DNA of 64,000 nucleotides from Symsagittifera roscoffensis (GCF_963678635.1 NC_087070.1:2547157-2611156); one strand, 5' to 3'. Positions 30,401 to 44,906 are shown, counted from the stretch's first letter. Notes: generated by a model not told the origin, from the sequence alone. Numbers and translations are program-made.

Positions 30401-33400
30401 GTCTTATTTTTGTTTGTGACTTACATAAAAAATCAAAAAAGTTTTATTATGAGTGGAAACGGACCAAATTATCCTCAGTGTTCTGTAAGGTTACACTTCG
30501 TGAAGATGTATAGTGATGTTGTTGATTATTAAAAAGCAATGATACAAAATTCTTCTTATCTGCGTTGCACTTCAGTTAATTCCAAAGAAAAAACTGGAGA
30601 CAATATATCTGAAGGACAGTACATGAAAAATCTTTGTTTTTACAAATATACTATTTAATTAATTGTTTAAAATGTTTTCATAGCTCAACAACAGAAATTG
30701 GAGATACTACAAGCGAAAAGTTTTTTTTTATGTCAGTAAGAATTGCCGGGGTTGATCTCTAGTTCCTCAAGAATTTGAGAAATACTTTTGATTTCTCTTT
30801 CATACGAAATGTTTGCTCAAAAATCAGCTAATTTTCTGGTGTCAAAATATTTTGGTGATCTTGCACAAATTTTTGGGAGAGGTGCAACCCTCTTGATTAA
30901 AAAACAGTTCCGGCTGCCAGATAAATCGGACTTGATTTGTTTGGAAATGCAGCTCAGAGGTTGGAGAGTTTGTCAGTGGACAAAAAAACTCAAAAAATTT
31001 GCAAAAATTGTTCAAACAAAAACAGTTCCAAAACGGATGGGAGGTGGAAAAAAATCCTAAGCGGTGAACCAGTAGAACCAATTTTTGAAAAATTAGGTCG
31101 CAAAACAGTCACTCCAGGAAAATTAATTTAAATTAAAATTAAAGCAGTCGTTTTCGTACGGAGCTTTGTGGAGATTTTTGAAAAAAATTGTTTTACCTAC
31201 ACACCAGAAATTTTTCCCAGTACTTCTCTAGATTAGTTTGAATCTGAGGCTGACCCTTATCTCTATTTGGGCATGCGTTTTGTTTACAGCTTCAAGTATT
31301 CCAAAGAAGTTTTTTGGTGCTTTCAGGATAGAAAAAGCCGGAAATAAAAACAAAATCAGATGATGACTCACTTGAGGAACCAGAAGCTTTCTTAATTTAT
31401 GAAAACAATCCGCTACTTTTTTAGTTTATTTCAACAACAAAGCCTAATTCAACAATACAAGGGTTCAAAACACAAAAGGATTATATCCTCATAAAGTACA
31501 AATATCAAAAAATTTCAACTCGCGGGCAGTGACTAACACAAAATTTCTTGCTTGTCGTGGAATACTTTTGAATAATTTCCCTAAGCCTTTGATAAGTATC
31601 AGATAATTTTTAGAGCAAGTTCCTTAGGAAAAAGGATACGTTTTCATGCTATAGATGGTTGACTTTGATTCCTTCACTTGTGAAAAACTGTTACACGATT
31701 AAAATTCGCTTAAAGTTGTTTCTAACTAGACGCAAATTTTCATCATATTAGCTTATAATACAAAAGTTATTCTAAAATTTGTTGACTGTTTACTGTTTAC
31801 TAGAAGAAACTTAGTAGCTGAAGCTAATCAACATAACTTGCAACGAAATCTGGAAATCTGCTCATTAAAACTACAGTTACACTATAGCCAGAACCTTATA
31901 ATTCCAGTTTAATCAGAAAATTATCTGGTCAAGACCATTTTGTTCAGAAAACTTTTTAAATTAATGCTCCAATAAGAAGAATAGCAGTTGCATTGAAAAC
32001 AAATCCAGCTGCTACGTGATCTTTTCATGAAAATCGTTTCAACTATCAATAATTTTAATTGATAGAGTTTAGAACTTTTCGCGGGTGTAAGAGCTACTTT
32101 TCTTGCAAACGATGTCTACTTTTCGCCCCTATGATTCAATAATGAAAGCAAGGCAGTTTAACAAAGATTTTCCAGCTCTTCCTATGAAAGATTTTGGCTT
32201 GAATTCAGTGCGATATGAAACATTTGGGGAACTTAGTGGAGCAAGCTTGAGATAAGAAAACATATGCCAAAACTGTCTTATCTCGCAGAAAATTTTTTTT
32301 TGTTGTATTTTGGGAACTTTTTATGTTGTTGTTCTGATATTTGTCATTTTATTCTTCTTCAGGACTAGATCTCAAGAAAAATCAGAAAACGAAAGCTGCA
32401 TTGTTGAAAAAGCTAGAACTTTTTACACCCTGGTTTGTGAGGAAAATCAACAATCTTTATCCTGTACATAAGACATTTGAAGGGAATTTCGACAATTGAG
32501 CACCTGAATGCAAATATCTTATCAGCATCATGTGTATGTTTTCAACTTATTAGTCTAATAATGCACTATCAAAAAATCTTCTTTTTGTTTTTCGATGCAA
32601 ATCAAAAAAAAAATTGCACAAATGGATATTTTGTCACTTCTACAGTCTATTGATAGTTTTTCTGAACTTAGATTCAATGTATTGGATCATATTAATCTGA
32701 CAAAATTGCTCAACTGCCAAAATACACCTTTGCAAAAATATCAGCTCCAAGCAATGATACAGGGGAGCATTCGATGATGATTTCTCGATTGGATGGAACT
32801 TAGTACTCTGCTGATTCTTTGAGAATAAAAAGTCAGCTCAATACTTTTCAACAAACAAGTATGGCCGAGTGTTTCTGCAAAAGTTACAAAAATCCTTGAA
32901 GATTATTTGTTTTGATTCGAAGTAAAACATTTAGCGTTCTTTCCTTTTAAGTTCAATCAGCTGAGCTCAGTTAACACTTTTGATGTAAATGTGCAAATTT
33001 TTGTAAATGAAAAGTTTTGCAGTAAATTTATCTATACCTTTTCCCTTTTTGAAATCCTTAATTTTTTACAGATAGAATTTGAGCCACTGTAATTTTGGCA
33101 AAATACAGTGAAAATCCCGATTGAATATTGATGATGGAGTTCCCAAATGAACAAAAATTCGATAGAGTAGATGGATTGACAAAAAATGAAACCAACTTCT
33201 AGTAAATTATATAATCTTTTCAAAAGATTACTTTATGAAAAGTAGAAAAGTTTTCATTCAAAAACTTTGAGAAACACTTAACTCAAAATACTCAACAAAT
33301 ATCAATATATCATAATGTGGGAATTTTTTTTAACTAGGCAAACGAAATGACAAAATTAAAGGTTGATTTGTTCGCACTTTCAATAATTTTTAAGAACTTT

Positions 33401-34241
33401 TGAACCATTCAGGTTAAAGTGATCAAGGAAAATTGAAATTAATCGTAATAGGGAGTTTGGCAGAAAAATTGTTTAGAGTTTGATGAAATTATTTGATTGG
33501 TTGAATTTTGTATACTTTTTGCTTATTTTTTAGCATATTTTCTAATGAAAAAGTCATTCTGTTTCGATCAGTCGTATTTGAATTTCTTATTTTTATTTAA
33601 AAAAATACAAGGTCTAAAAATAATAAGTGGGAGAAAAGTATCAATCTTTCTTCTTTCTCTAGATTAGCTGGGGAATTAAAAAATATGTGGGATATAAAAT
33701 CAATCAACTGTAGTTAGCTGTCAAGATTCCCCAGATATCCCGTGGAGTAGAGTAATTAACCGGTCAAAGATAACCCCCTCTTGTAAATTTTATCCACATA
33801 ACCTATAGGGCTATAATTAAGATGAAATAAGTATTTGTATGGATGATATATTAGTTCACATTCACATACTCTAAGTCGAAACTGCATTTTGTTAAAAAAA
33901 GTTTATCTGAAACATACCAATCAAACTTTTTTTCGCTTTTTCAAGACAAAATTCAAACTTACCATCTGAAAGTCACCATCCCGGAATATTTCAATGAAAC
34001 ATTTTTTGACATATCTGAAATTGTTAGAGCGCCAATGGAAACACATCTATAGCAAACTCGAGCTCCAAAGTTTTTTTTTGAAAATCAGTTGCCAAAAATT
34101 TTCTGAAATTTACCATCTGAATCTTTTTACAACACAGTTCATAACATTGGGAACATATTACCTATCTCATAACATGGCTTGTAGACCGGAAGTTCTATTC
34201 CGTAGCAGCTTAATCAACTTAATACATGGGGGTCTACAACC

Positions 34242-34243
<2 letters not shown>
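27456..34243. other. AT-rich non-coding DNA
   Basis: No gene, RNA gene or recognisable element is seen over about 6.8 kb. Open frames are short (under 100 codons), rich in K, N, F and I, and lack family resemblance. Confidence 0.5.

Positions 34244-34285
<42 letters not shown>
34244..34285. repeat. (CT)n microsatellite
   Basis: An uninterrupted CT dinucleotide run of about 42 bases. It sits directly beside the GC-richer retroelement remnant that follows. Confidence 0.98.
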
Positions 34286-34288
<3 letters not shown>

Positions 34289-34299
34289 GCACTCACCAG

Positions 34300-34890
34300 C
34301 CCGTGGGGTACGCCCTCTTTTCTCGCTCAACATACTGTTTTGTAGCGGGCCATATTTGTTGTCCATTTGGTTCCTCTGCAGTACGGGCGCTCGGCTATCT
34401 GGGCTTATACACTTTTGGTGATTTCATTTGTCCTTCGTGCGTTTTTTGTTGTTTCTGAGAATTGCGAAGACTTTCCATGACTTTTAGTTCATTCTCTTGA
34501 TGTGGGCTTTGAATGCCCCATTGATTTACAAGTCTTCTTGACATATGAGTTGATTGTCTGGCTTGGTTACCTTTGAGCGTCGTTCTAGAGTCTCTCTGTT
34601 GCATTGTTCCTGTCGGCCGGCCGATTGTTGATGGACCTATTTCCAATGTATTCCCGCCTCCATTAACACTTTTTTCAAAACATTAACAGCTTCCTTTTTC
34701 TTCCTTTTCGTTTTGGAATCGGCTATAACGGTTCAGCCATCCAAGCATTGCTTTTTTGGTGGGTCTGTCATCCGGCATCCGGAGGACTTGCCCTATCCTT
34801 TCTAAACTTCTTTACTCAATTTTTAATCGCATTGACTTCACACCCAGTTCGTTTCGAACGCCATACGTGTTAACATGTTTCTTGTGCACT
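34300..34890 (-). pseudogene. C-terminal remnant of a non-LTR reverse transcriptase
   Basis: On the minus strand, 34690-34880 reads through NELGVKSMRLKIE, one stop, then RIGQVLRMPDDRPTKKAM and LGWLNR. This resembles the G-x-V-L-R-M-P-D-D-R segment after the RT domain in many LINE-type elements. Further downstream (to about 34300) weakly continuous frames with stops remain. The local base composition is GC-richer than its surroundings, as expected for an inserted element. There is no RT catalytic core here, so it is a 5'-truncated, decayed fragment. The family within the LINEs is not determined. Confidence 0.45.
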
Positions 34891-34899
34891 TCATTTAGA

Positions 34900-37090
34900 G
34901 GGGGATCCTTTTAATTGATCCAGATGTGTCGTTAACTACGATCAATTTAAATTTGAATGCTTTTTACAACCACCCCCTTCTGATCAGCTCACTCTTCTAC
35001 TGTTATCGCCTCTCTATAAGTGCTGGGAAAATGTCCATAAAAAAGTCAAAGACCACTAGTGCAGAAAAACCCAAGACTACAATGGAGACATCTTGTGCCT
35101 TATTTGTTGCAAAGAATTGAGAAATTTTTTGTACTTGAGTGTCCTTACGCGGCCAAACTGTGTAATTTGTGATTTGTAAATTGAGCAACGAGCCAAAATC
35201 AGTTTTGCTACGGATTCCGCAACATTGCGATTTTTTTTTATCTTCCTGCGGTTTTTGATTCCACGGGCAAATAGCATAAGCACTTTTCTTGCTCGAAATT
35301 GCTCTAAATCAGGCTAATTTGCGCAATCCAGAACAGTTGTGGAATCCACAAACAAATATTATTACATGCGTATATTAAGAAAACGCTGTCGCGGAATCCG
35401 CATTTGTGAGCGGAATCCCCTTACATTTGCTTAATCTGCGTACAATTTTCAGAATGAGCTCAAATTTGTGGAATTAGGAACAACTAACTGTATCCACTCG
35501 TTGCGGAACCCGCAAAAAATCTAATATACCGACAAAGCTTACATTTTACGTTTTGAAAACTAACAAAAAAACGTTTTGTAAAAGTTTCCGTGGGTTCCGA
35601 TGGATTGCGTGGAGCACAAATACTTGAAATCTGAACTTTTTCATGACATTAATTATGTCGCGGGTTCCGCAATGGGCTGATTTTGTTAGTTGTTTCGCGG
35701 ATTCCGCAAATGTGAGTGGATTCCGCTGTTTCTGCTCACTATTTTTAGGACTCCGCTTGAATTTTGCAAAATAATATACAAGCCATCAAGCACTTAATTA
35801 AAATACAAGTGAAATATACAAGCCAACGAAAAATTTGTAACCCCTAGACAATTATGATGCAGCAATTACGTTTTTAGGATTGCCCTCATTGTAATGGTTG
35901 CGTCACAATTGCTTGCGTCACAATTGCTTTTTTAAAAGTTTTTGTTCGCTTGTATAGTACATGATTTGTGAGTCGGGTAGCTTCATAATTATTGTTCTAA
36001 TCTCAAACTTGATATATATCTAACCATGTTATATTTTAGCTTATGGGGATTTAGTATTCGTATGTCCATTGAGAAAAAAAACAACAGGTGAAGAACTTAA
36101 TACTAGTGTCATACTAACCACGTCATATGCAGAGATGGATCTAAGATATTCTTGGGGTGCTTAAAACCATTGCTTAAAACCTTGCAAATCACATAATTGC
36201 CTCTCAAAAAATTTCTATCCAATTCATGCCTGCTAATTACTAAGTTGTCTATAGACACATCATAAAAAACACTCAAATAAAGTTATACGGAGAAGTACCA
36301 AAAAAAGAAAACTCTTATTTATTGCAATAAAAGCTTCATGTATTAACAGAATTCAACTACTTTGGTCAACACCACCGTTGTTGGTTGGGGCTAGCTGATC
36401 AGAATATTTCTTATTCCGTACCGGGCTATGAGAAATTCTCGATATTAAAACAAGGTTTTCTTATTTATATAGTGATGTTCTCATTATTTGAGAACATCAA
36501 GTATATGGCATTTGAGCATCATTATTTTTTGTTTTGTTAAAATGAATTAAGCCACGCGAGGAACTACTAAAATACAAACAATGGACAACGAAAACTACAG
36601 TATCATGTGGCGGAATCCGAAACTCGTTTGGGAATCGCGAATTAGCATTTACTACTGTGGACGACTTGAAAAACCAATACAGTGCCATCATGTTTGCTGG
36701 TGATATCATGTGAGCTATATTTGATTCATTGCCCGTACCTAGTAAACGTTCAAATTCATATCTGAATTAAGATTTCTCAGATCTAAACCTCAGATCTGAA
36801 ATGGGTTGTGGATTGTTAAAACAACGCTTGGATACTTTAGGAATGGGTTATTTCAGATCTGAATTTTGTTTTTCTTGGTAATTTCAAATTTCTCGATTTA
36901 GTTTTTCTTGGTTATATCAGATCCGAAAAACAAATGACTCAATTTTTGCTATTTTTGATACTTTTGTATTTGATAGCTTCTACTAGCTACTAGCAGGTAC
37001 TCTCCAAATTCTCATTCGTGCGACTGCCAAAATATGTTTCCCCAAGCATGAGGTAAACATTGGAAACGCATATCCGCGTTGACAAAAACG
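34900..37090. other. Non-coding DNA with dispersed ATTCCGC palindromic words
   Basis: No gene is supported. Between about 35200 and 35760 the word GCGGATTCCGC or near copies (GCGGAATCCGC, GCGGGTTCCGC) occurs repeatedly at irregular spacing. Another near copy lies at about 36610. Related words occur at 60688-60830. Confidence 0.4.
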
Positions 37091-37093
37091 CTT

Positions 37094-37785
37094 ATCATAC
37101 AATTTTCATATATGGTATATCGAAATTGTATAGATCTTATTTTCTCAAGGTTTTTTGGTTCTGTTCATAACCGAACACAAGTCACGAAACCTTGGTTACT
37201 CAAACGTAGAGTAAAAAAAGTTTCACACTCTTGCATTAAAACACCATTGGAAGCGGTCTGAAATCTCTTAATCATGTTTTTCAAAAACTATATTACAAAA
37301 TTATCAAACTATCAAATTGTGGCAAAAATTTCGACGACGGTTATTTGTAAAAAAAATTGATTTTTAACTCATCAGACACTTATCAGGGGCATACATAAAA
37401 ATGCCATACAAAAAATTTTGGAGTGTCATGCATTTTTGAAGAAAACAATTGAGCAAAAAGGAAAAAAAATTCAAGTTTAGTGTATCCAGCACTACGTTAT
37501 GCACACAAACAAAGTAAGTTTTGCATGCAAAGAAAAAAATTTTTTGAAAAAAGTTTGTTTTAGTACAAAATTCGTTTTGCGGTTGGAAAAAAACACAAAA
37601 AAAACATTACATTCAAATTAATCTCAAAAATTTCAGAATTTTTGTTGTCGCCATCAGAAATGCTATCCATACAATTTTCAAATAAAGAAGTTAAATGATT
37701 GGGTTTTGACAAACATTTTCTTTATTTGCAAAAATTCGAAATTTCGATGACATCATTTTAACAAAATATATGAAAATTGTATGAT
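37094..37785. mobile_element. Inverted-repeat element with 19-bp perfect ends
   Basis: 37094-37112 (ATCATACAATTTTCATATA) is the exact reverse complement of 37767-37785. No protein is encoded between them. A copy of the right-hand end lies at 1783-1801, and both copies are followed by a CAACCC(A/G)GG word, so a dispersed non-autonomous family is likely. No clear target duplication was found. Confidence 0.5.
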
Positions 37786-39574
37786 TAGTATTTTTCATTG
37801 ACTTAGTTTATGGAGTTTTATTATTAATATTTTTGGTCTATGGAGCTCAACCCGGGTAAGTAGCTCCTGAAAAAACAAACTTTTCAAAAAAAAACAGTTT
37901 TTGAAAACTTTTAAACATATTTGAACAAAAATTTGAGTTAAAAAAACACTTTGTGAAATTATTTGGAAGTTTTTTTGACCGCTAGTTAGTCTAAACATAG
38001 TTTTGTATTGCAGAAACATCAATTGCAGGGGCAGATCTAGGATTTTTTGATGGGAGAGAGGCGAATTTTTAAGAAATTTTGACAAAAAACCGTTCGTTTT
38101 TCGGCGCGCAGATATAAGAGTAAGATAAGATCGGTATTAGACTAAGAAGTTGCACGAATCTATCCGGCCGAAAATAAGATAGCGTGACGAGCAGACGGTG
38201 TACCCTATCTGAATTTTCTCTATGAGTTAGACCTAAGAACTCAACTCATCTGGTGCGACCAAAAATCTCGAACAAGACCTATAAAAAAAACAAATTAGCT
38301 TAGAACTAACAAGATAGATTAGAATTAGACAAAAACATTTTCAAAAATGTTATATGACAATAATTTAATTGAAATGCCTCTACGACTCAAAGGATCAGAG
38401 CCACCATTCCGAACATAACGAGAACTACCCGGTACTGGAGGAAAACATCGGACAAGAGACGATATACGACTACAAAGAAACTTACCATTAAGATTTATGG
38501 TCGTAAGGCAAAAGCCAACACAAACGTTTATATTTAGAACTTTATTAGCAATGAAATTAGATTTTCATTTGCAAACATAGAATCCTTGAAGAAAAATTTT
38601 CAATAATCATTACAGGCGCTAAATTTGTTATTGTACAATAACGATTGATAAAAACACCTCTAATCGTTTCCTCCAAAACTGCAGTAAAATTTAAAAAAGA
38701 TATTTGATAAAAAAATATATTTATTGAAACAAAAATATAAAATTTTATTAGTATTTTCACAAATTGTTAGTATATACAAATCATCTTGTCATCTCCATTT
38801 TCATCACCTAAACATAACAGCAAATGATAAAACCACTAACATCATAAAAAAACCACAATCTTAGTTTCTACCAGTTAAACTTGAAATTATTTCAAAAAGG
38901 CTTATCCTAATTTTTACATTTATCTAAATCGAATTCAATTGAACTTAAAACAAATCATAAAGGCTTCCATTGGATCTCTATTTCACATTTTTTTTTCAAA
39001 TTAATTTTTTTTCAATTGATTTAAATCCTGATCATCAAGGCTTATCCTTGGATCAAATAGAACAATTTTGTTCTCCCCCAACCAATTAATAAAGTGTCTA
39101 AAGGCCTCAAACGTCGATTCACAATCCAAACCTTTCCTAGACCCAGGACTAATAGAAATTTTTCAACCATTCTAACCATTCTAATTAGGATAAACAGTGA
39201 AGAACTTCGGTTACTCATCCTTCATTTGATTCCTCCCTCTTATCTGACCCAGGCTAATACTTAAACCTATTTAGTTTAAAATAGTATATAACGAACTACT
39301 TGCGTTCTAATTATATCTGAACCTTGTGGATCGATTTACTATTCTTCAACCCTTGAACACAATCACTACCCCTAATCAAGGTTAAGTAAAATAACACCTC
39401 AACTTAGACTAGTCACGAGAAAGTAACAATCCTTCTCCGGAATCGATATATGTTTTTCTCTCCAACCCTGAATACAAGACCCAAGTGAGGCTAACCACAA
39501 AACATCGTAAGGAATAACAGTTTAGAACATTAAAAATCACTAATCACAAATTTGCACCCATCATTCTAAACCTT
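37786..39574. other. Non-coding DNA, possible LTR/leader of the second gypsy element
   Basis: No gene is recognised. The composition changes near 38100 (AGATATAAGAGTAAGATAAG...), and the stretch leads into a gag remnant in the same orientation. It may therefore hold that element's LTR and leader, but I found no second LTR copy or primer site to confirm it. Confidence 0.3.
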
Positions 39575-42500
39575 ATGTCACTAGACAGTTTAGAAAATAA
39601 ACAAACAATCATATTACACAACTGTGAAACAAACAACAAAAAATACGACCTCGTAATCACTCCACACAAACAAACAATAGGGTATACTCGAACAACACGA
39701 CAAACAATAAAACAAAAAATTTTAAGTCAACTAAGACAAATAACACTAAAAGATTTTCAGAACGAAGAAACGCGTTCTCCGAATCAGAAATCAGTAACTG
39801 AGATGAACTTATCAAACTAAAAGACTCCGTAAACAAAAACTATTCAGTCTATGATTTTTTTTCTGACTCAGAAACTACATCACATTCATCAATATAAGGA
39901 AAACGAAGAATAAAAAAGGCATACAAAACAAACCATTACGTCTATACAATTGGAATCGACCAATCAAAAACATTGAACACTACGCATTGACAGTCATAAA
40001 ACGCAGAAAAGGACTAAAGTGAAGAAATTCAAGACGAAAACTCCGTTTTTCCATTTCTCATCAATTCACTAACTGATGATAGAGGACAACTACAATTTTG
40101 CAAAATTTGATTGCAAACTTATTTGAAAAAGGATATAGCCCAAGTAAAACAGAATTTCCAGAAGCAAAATTAAAAGATAAATTATCGATCACTATTTAAA
40201 ATGGATATGCAATCTAACACAACAGTATGGAATTTATACCATAGAAATCAGTAAACCATTAAATTTCATGGCAAATACCTCATTCAAACAGAAGACGTCG
40301 ACATAGAATTTTCAAAGGTATTCACAGAATACATAAAAAACATGCAACATCAAAACCCAAAAAGAGCGAGTTCACTTTTTACTAATGATGTATTTTCAAT
40401 AATATATAGTTATTTATCTATACTAGAAAAAACAGATATCCAAAATACTTCACCAGTTCAAACATCTAGACAAGCGACTGTAAGAAATGGAATTGCAGTA
40501 TTTTCAGAATTTTCAATTGCAATCCGTGAAAATTTATCAAGCAATGAAGTCTCACAAAATGTTAAAAATTATCTACAAAAATTTTTAGCATGGTTTATTA
40601 TTGATTATTTTACACATAATATCGATTTAATTTCACCAGCAAGAAACAATTTCAGACCCCTAAGTAGAAACGATGACACTGTTTTAGCAGAACAATCAGA
40701 TTATGTTTGGGACCCCAAATGGTCTCATCCACTATTTTTGAACATACCAATAGACATCTCAAGTCAAGCAATTAACACTATTTCCATTCACAAGGATTAC
40801 GTAAAAGTAATTCCATTCACAGTAGACGCAACATCTTTAAATTATAATTCATTCTACCTGATAGACTGGGAAATAATAGTTTAAACTCAATCATCATACA
40901 ACTGGAAAACCCAAAAGGAACTAAAAATCTTACACAACAGGATATTCAAACACCATCACATTTCGTAAATGAAGAAGTAGTTGAAACAATAGTAACAACA
41001 ACACAACAAAGTATTTCACCAATAAATCCAAATCTTACAACTCCAAGACCCAAAACTTCAACATTACCACAGGTAACATTACAATCTACGGTCAAATTTT
41101 CCGTTGTTACAAAATATTCAATCATGGATTATCAATAGACCAATGACGAAACCATCACAAAAACGAAAAAGATTCACTAGAAATAGTTTTACAGAACACA
41201 ATTATAGTTATGTCAATCGACCACAAATAACTCAATCTTCCTGTTCAAACAGGCAAAATCATTTATTTTCGCAAAGATCTAATGTTCCACAACAATCATC
41301 AATTTCAGTAAATTTCCATGACTACTCACAAATTTCACAAGATAAAAGCGAAAATTATCCATTTTTTCAACAAAACAGAAATAAACAACAAACACCTAAT
41401 TATGCAGCTATTTTTTTGTCATCAGATGATGATGACTACTATCAACCAGATATTTTTGCACCATATAAACAAGAATACCGTGTACAACAAAATCGACCAA
41501 ATCTAGCATCTTAAAATATAAACTTTTACCCACAAAACTCAGCTAGTACACAAACTCATCAACCATTGCAAATGGAAAACCCAACTAGTACACAATCGTA
41601 ACAACCAGTACAGTTACAAAACCCTACCAGTACAAACTCCTATCAACAAGTACAAATGCAAAATGAAATCCCGCTACCATATTATTTACAGCAACATGAA
41701 ATAACAAAAAGTCAACTTACAAATTTTTCACAAAAACCAAAAGCCACAGAATCATTACTATTGACTATGACTCCATATATAATGGATGAATCGTCAATAA
41801 CATCAAACAAACCATTGATGGTATTCACATGCACAGACCCTGAATACTCTGTAGAAGATTATTTAAATGCACTCACAGCAAATTTAATTTTAAATATAGG
41901 ACCTGAACCACACACCACTTCATCAAAATTAGATACATAGAAGCACAGCGTTAAAACAAACCACGCTTGATGGCGCAGCTCAAAAATGGTTCTCTGTTTT
42001 AACTATAGATATAAAATCAGATTGGAAAAGATTCACACACGAATTTTGAAAACTGTTTGATTCTGAAAGGAACAAACAACATCAAAGAGTTTTATTCAAT
42101 AAATTTCGTAGACTACCAAACGAAACAATCAAAAAAATTAGCAGTAATAATTGAAACATTAGTTCGAAAAGCGTATTCACTGAACACTCATGACTGCAAA
42201 AACAAAAAAATACAGAAATTTTAATGTTGACTGTAACACCCCAATTAAGAAAAATAGCAATTAAAAAGAGAGCATCACATCCCTCTTCAATTCGAGAACC
42301 TGATTTAGGTTTTAGAAAATGAGTGGATAAATTGGGACAAGTTGAAATCAATATGAAATTTGAAGAAAAAGAGAATCTTAAACTACAATACGTTAAAAGA
42401 ATCCAAACAAAAACTTTACATATAAATAACACACACGATTCAGACGTAGATTTATCAGAAAAAGATCACTGAAGTTTTGAACATATACGAGAAAAACCCA

Positions 42501-42700
42501 AATTTTAAAGGTGAACCATCTTTTAAGAAATGGTGTAACCATTGCCGAAGATACGGACACAGCATTGCCGAATGTCGACAAAAACAGCAAGATAACCAAA
42601 AATAAACCACAAAAGTACAAAGAACCAAATAAATCATTCTATCAATACATGAAAAAAGACCAAAGTTTACCAAATAAAAACACCCATAGTAATAATTGAT
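39575..42700 (+). pseudogene. Decayed gag of a second Ty3/gypsy-like element
   Basis: Broken open frames on the + strand (39575-39820, 40342-40884, 41104-41514, 41656-41940, then frameshifted pieces to about 42690) read as a gag protein. 41830-42110 has a capsid-like segment (PEYSVEDYLNALTANL, then alternative-frame DGAAQKWF), and 42534-42575 is a zinc knuckle, CNHCRRYGHSIAEC (CX2CX4HX4C). Stops and frameshifts interrupt it repeatedly, so it cannot be translated as it stands. Composition is very A-rich, unlike the intact element at 13-26 kb, and the proteins are unrelated by eye, so it is a different lineage. Confidence 0.7.
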
Positions 42701-43660
42701 CCGGAAAACCACTTCCAAATAGTTCAAATAATTTCAGAAACCAATCACTTTATAACTCTAGTTATAGAGGCAGATCGCCAGAACAAAGAAGTTCACGGAA
42801 TTTCTCAAAAAATAAATAGTGTCGATCAAATAGTCAAAACAATCAGTATCGAAACAACTATTAACGATCAAATTCGAACAGACCAGATTATTTGTTTGAT
42901 ACAGTTCCCACTCAAACTCTAGGAATAGACACTATTCAAATGATAGATCACGAAACCCATCTTACAATAGAAACAGGAATTGTTCCAACAATAGAAATAG
43001 AAGCAACTCAAAGAGTCGGAATGAAAGATACAAAAACAACAGATCGAGAGATGATTCAAACAATATTTCAAATTATCAAAGATCTACTACAATAACTATC
43101 CCAATAGATCACGAGATAAGTCGCAAAATAGAAATTCAAACTATAACAATCAACAAAAAAATTATTCCCAATCACCTCATGGGAATAATAACCGTTACCT
43201 TAAATCCCAAAACAAGTATAGAAGTAATACACCGAAACATCAAAGACAAATTAATTAAGTACAAACAACTGAAGAAACAAACTCAGACCCACCTGGCACC
43301 GATAGTACAGAAGTAATGAATTACAATTAAATCACAATAATTTTGAATCCACAGACAGCGAAAGCGATACAGACAACACCATCTCAGTCAATATTATTGA
43401 AGTTGAAAATGACTATGAACCTGTTATATATGAACAACCTTTTTCATTCACACATCTACGAAAATCGAATCCAACTTCTTCTAGATTATTAAAATAGACC
43501 TACAAGTAATAATATACCACTAGTACAAGAAGTAAAAGAAATAAATACAGCAAGCAAACCTGAAAAAGACCAAGTACCATGTTCAAGCACAAATCACATT
43601 TATCAGAACAAACAAAAAAAAACACCAAAAGAAAAAATTTGGACAATACCATCTCTTAGA
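42700..43660 (+). pseudogene. Low-complexity linker of the second gypsy element (gag-protease spacer)
   Basis: Frames here are rich in serine, asparagine, arginine, threonine and isoleucine, with repeated short motifs (for example IQTI and TIEI types in 42892-43095). They are broken by stops. The position between the zinc knuckle and the protease suggests a disordered nucleocapsid tail. Confidence 0.45.
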
Positions 43661-43689
43661 AAGCCCAAAATTTAAAGAATTCAACAACC

Positions 43690-44490
43690 GGACCTTGAGA
43701 TAGATTTTTTAATAGACTCAGGTGCATAATCAAACATTATTAACATTCCCACTTGGAATGAAATCAAAACTCTACATCTAAAATTAATACCCTTGAAAAC
43801 AACCAGTAGACTAGCAACAGCAGAAGGCTCAACATTAACAAATTACGGAAAAAAAAATCAAACTTTTCTTTGTTCCCACAAAATCAATGGAACAAAATAA
43901 ACTCCTAAACAAACCGTTTAAACATACATTCCATATCACAGATATAAAACACAACATTATTGGAATACCATTTATAACGAAATATATACCAACGATAAGT
44001 ACTTTAAATGGTAAAATTCATAATAGGATGAATACACAAGAATTAAGAACACAGCTTTAACCTTTTTCCAAAGAATAAACAAACTCCCATCATTTTTCTC
44101 TAAATTTTACACCATATACAATCAGGAACGGAAATACTTGAATTCTTTCTCAGGAACTGCAGATAATTTTACAATTAAACAAGTTCACCAAAATGATAAA
44201 GAGCGAAATAAACAACATCTCTTCTTGTCTGACCTTGAATTTAGACCAATCCAAAAATTGTTTCGAGTAACAATCTCATCCATAAAAAACACGAAACATT
44301 CAAACTTTGATATTATTTCTCTACATGTATACAACAATTCACCGTAACAAATAACATTACCTATAGGACTCCTAGGATATTGTGGAAATAACGCAACAAC
44401 TTCTTCCACAAAAGAAGTAGCATATCGAGTCAATAATTTATTAGAACTATTAGATATACGTCAATCAACAATTCTGAACAAATATCTGGC
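43690..44490 (+). pseudogene. Decayed aspartic protease and start of pol, second gypsy element
   Basis: IDFLIDSGA at about 43700-43726 is a retropepsin active-site motif, directly followed by a TAA and then SNIINIPTW in the same frame. Frames to about 44490 (44138-44347 and continuation) look like the region between protease and RT. RT, RNase H and integrase are absent, so the element is truncated close to the left edge of the Maverick-like genes. Confidence 0.65.
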
Positions 44491-44906
44491 AAAATTATAG
44501 CAAGGCAGTTTTGAGGAAAAGTTGGAAGAAAAGGACAAACGTAACGCGGAAAGAAAAGATACTGAAATTAATTGTGAAAACGCCTCAAGAGATTAAAATA
44601 GGGACTGGTTCTTCTAAAATTAGAAATTTCACGACCTCCTATGTAGTTTTTGATTAATTTAATGAGGGAGGGCGTGTAAAAGTTTTGTGTTACCTTGCGT
44701 GGTATTCTATGTTTATCTAAATTACCTTCAAACAAGAAGCTTGTATCAAAAATAACGTTTAAAGTTTGTGACCTTTGACACCCATTAAAATTCTTATCAG
44801 TTGTACATGCACAAAACACTAATCCATTTGAACCAAATTGCATTCCAATATCTTTGCGATATAATGTACATGTGTATATAAATTAAAATAGATACAACGC
44901 TTTCTT
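44491..44906. other. Boundary zone between gypsy remnant and Maverick-like genes
   Basis: No gene is identified. A Maverick terminal inverted repeat would be expected in this area, but I could not match it to any sequence near 53460-53640. Confidence 0.3.
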
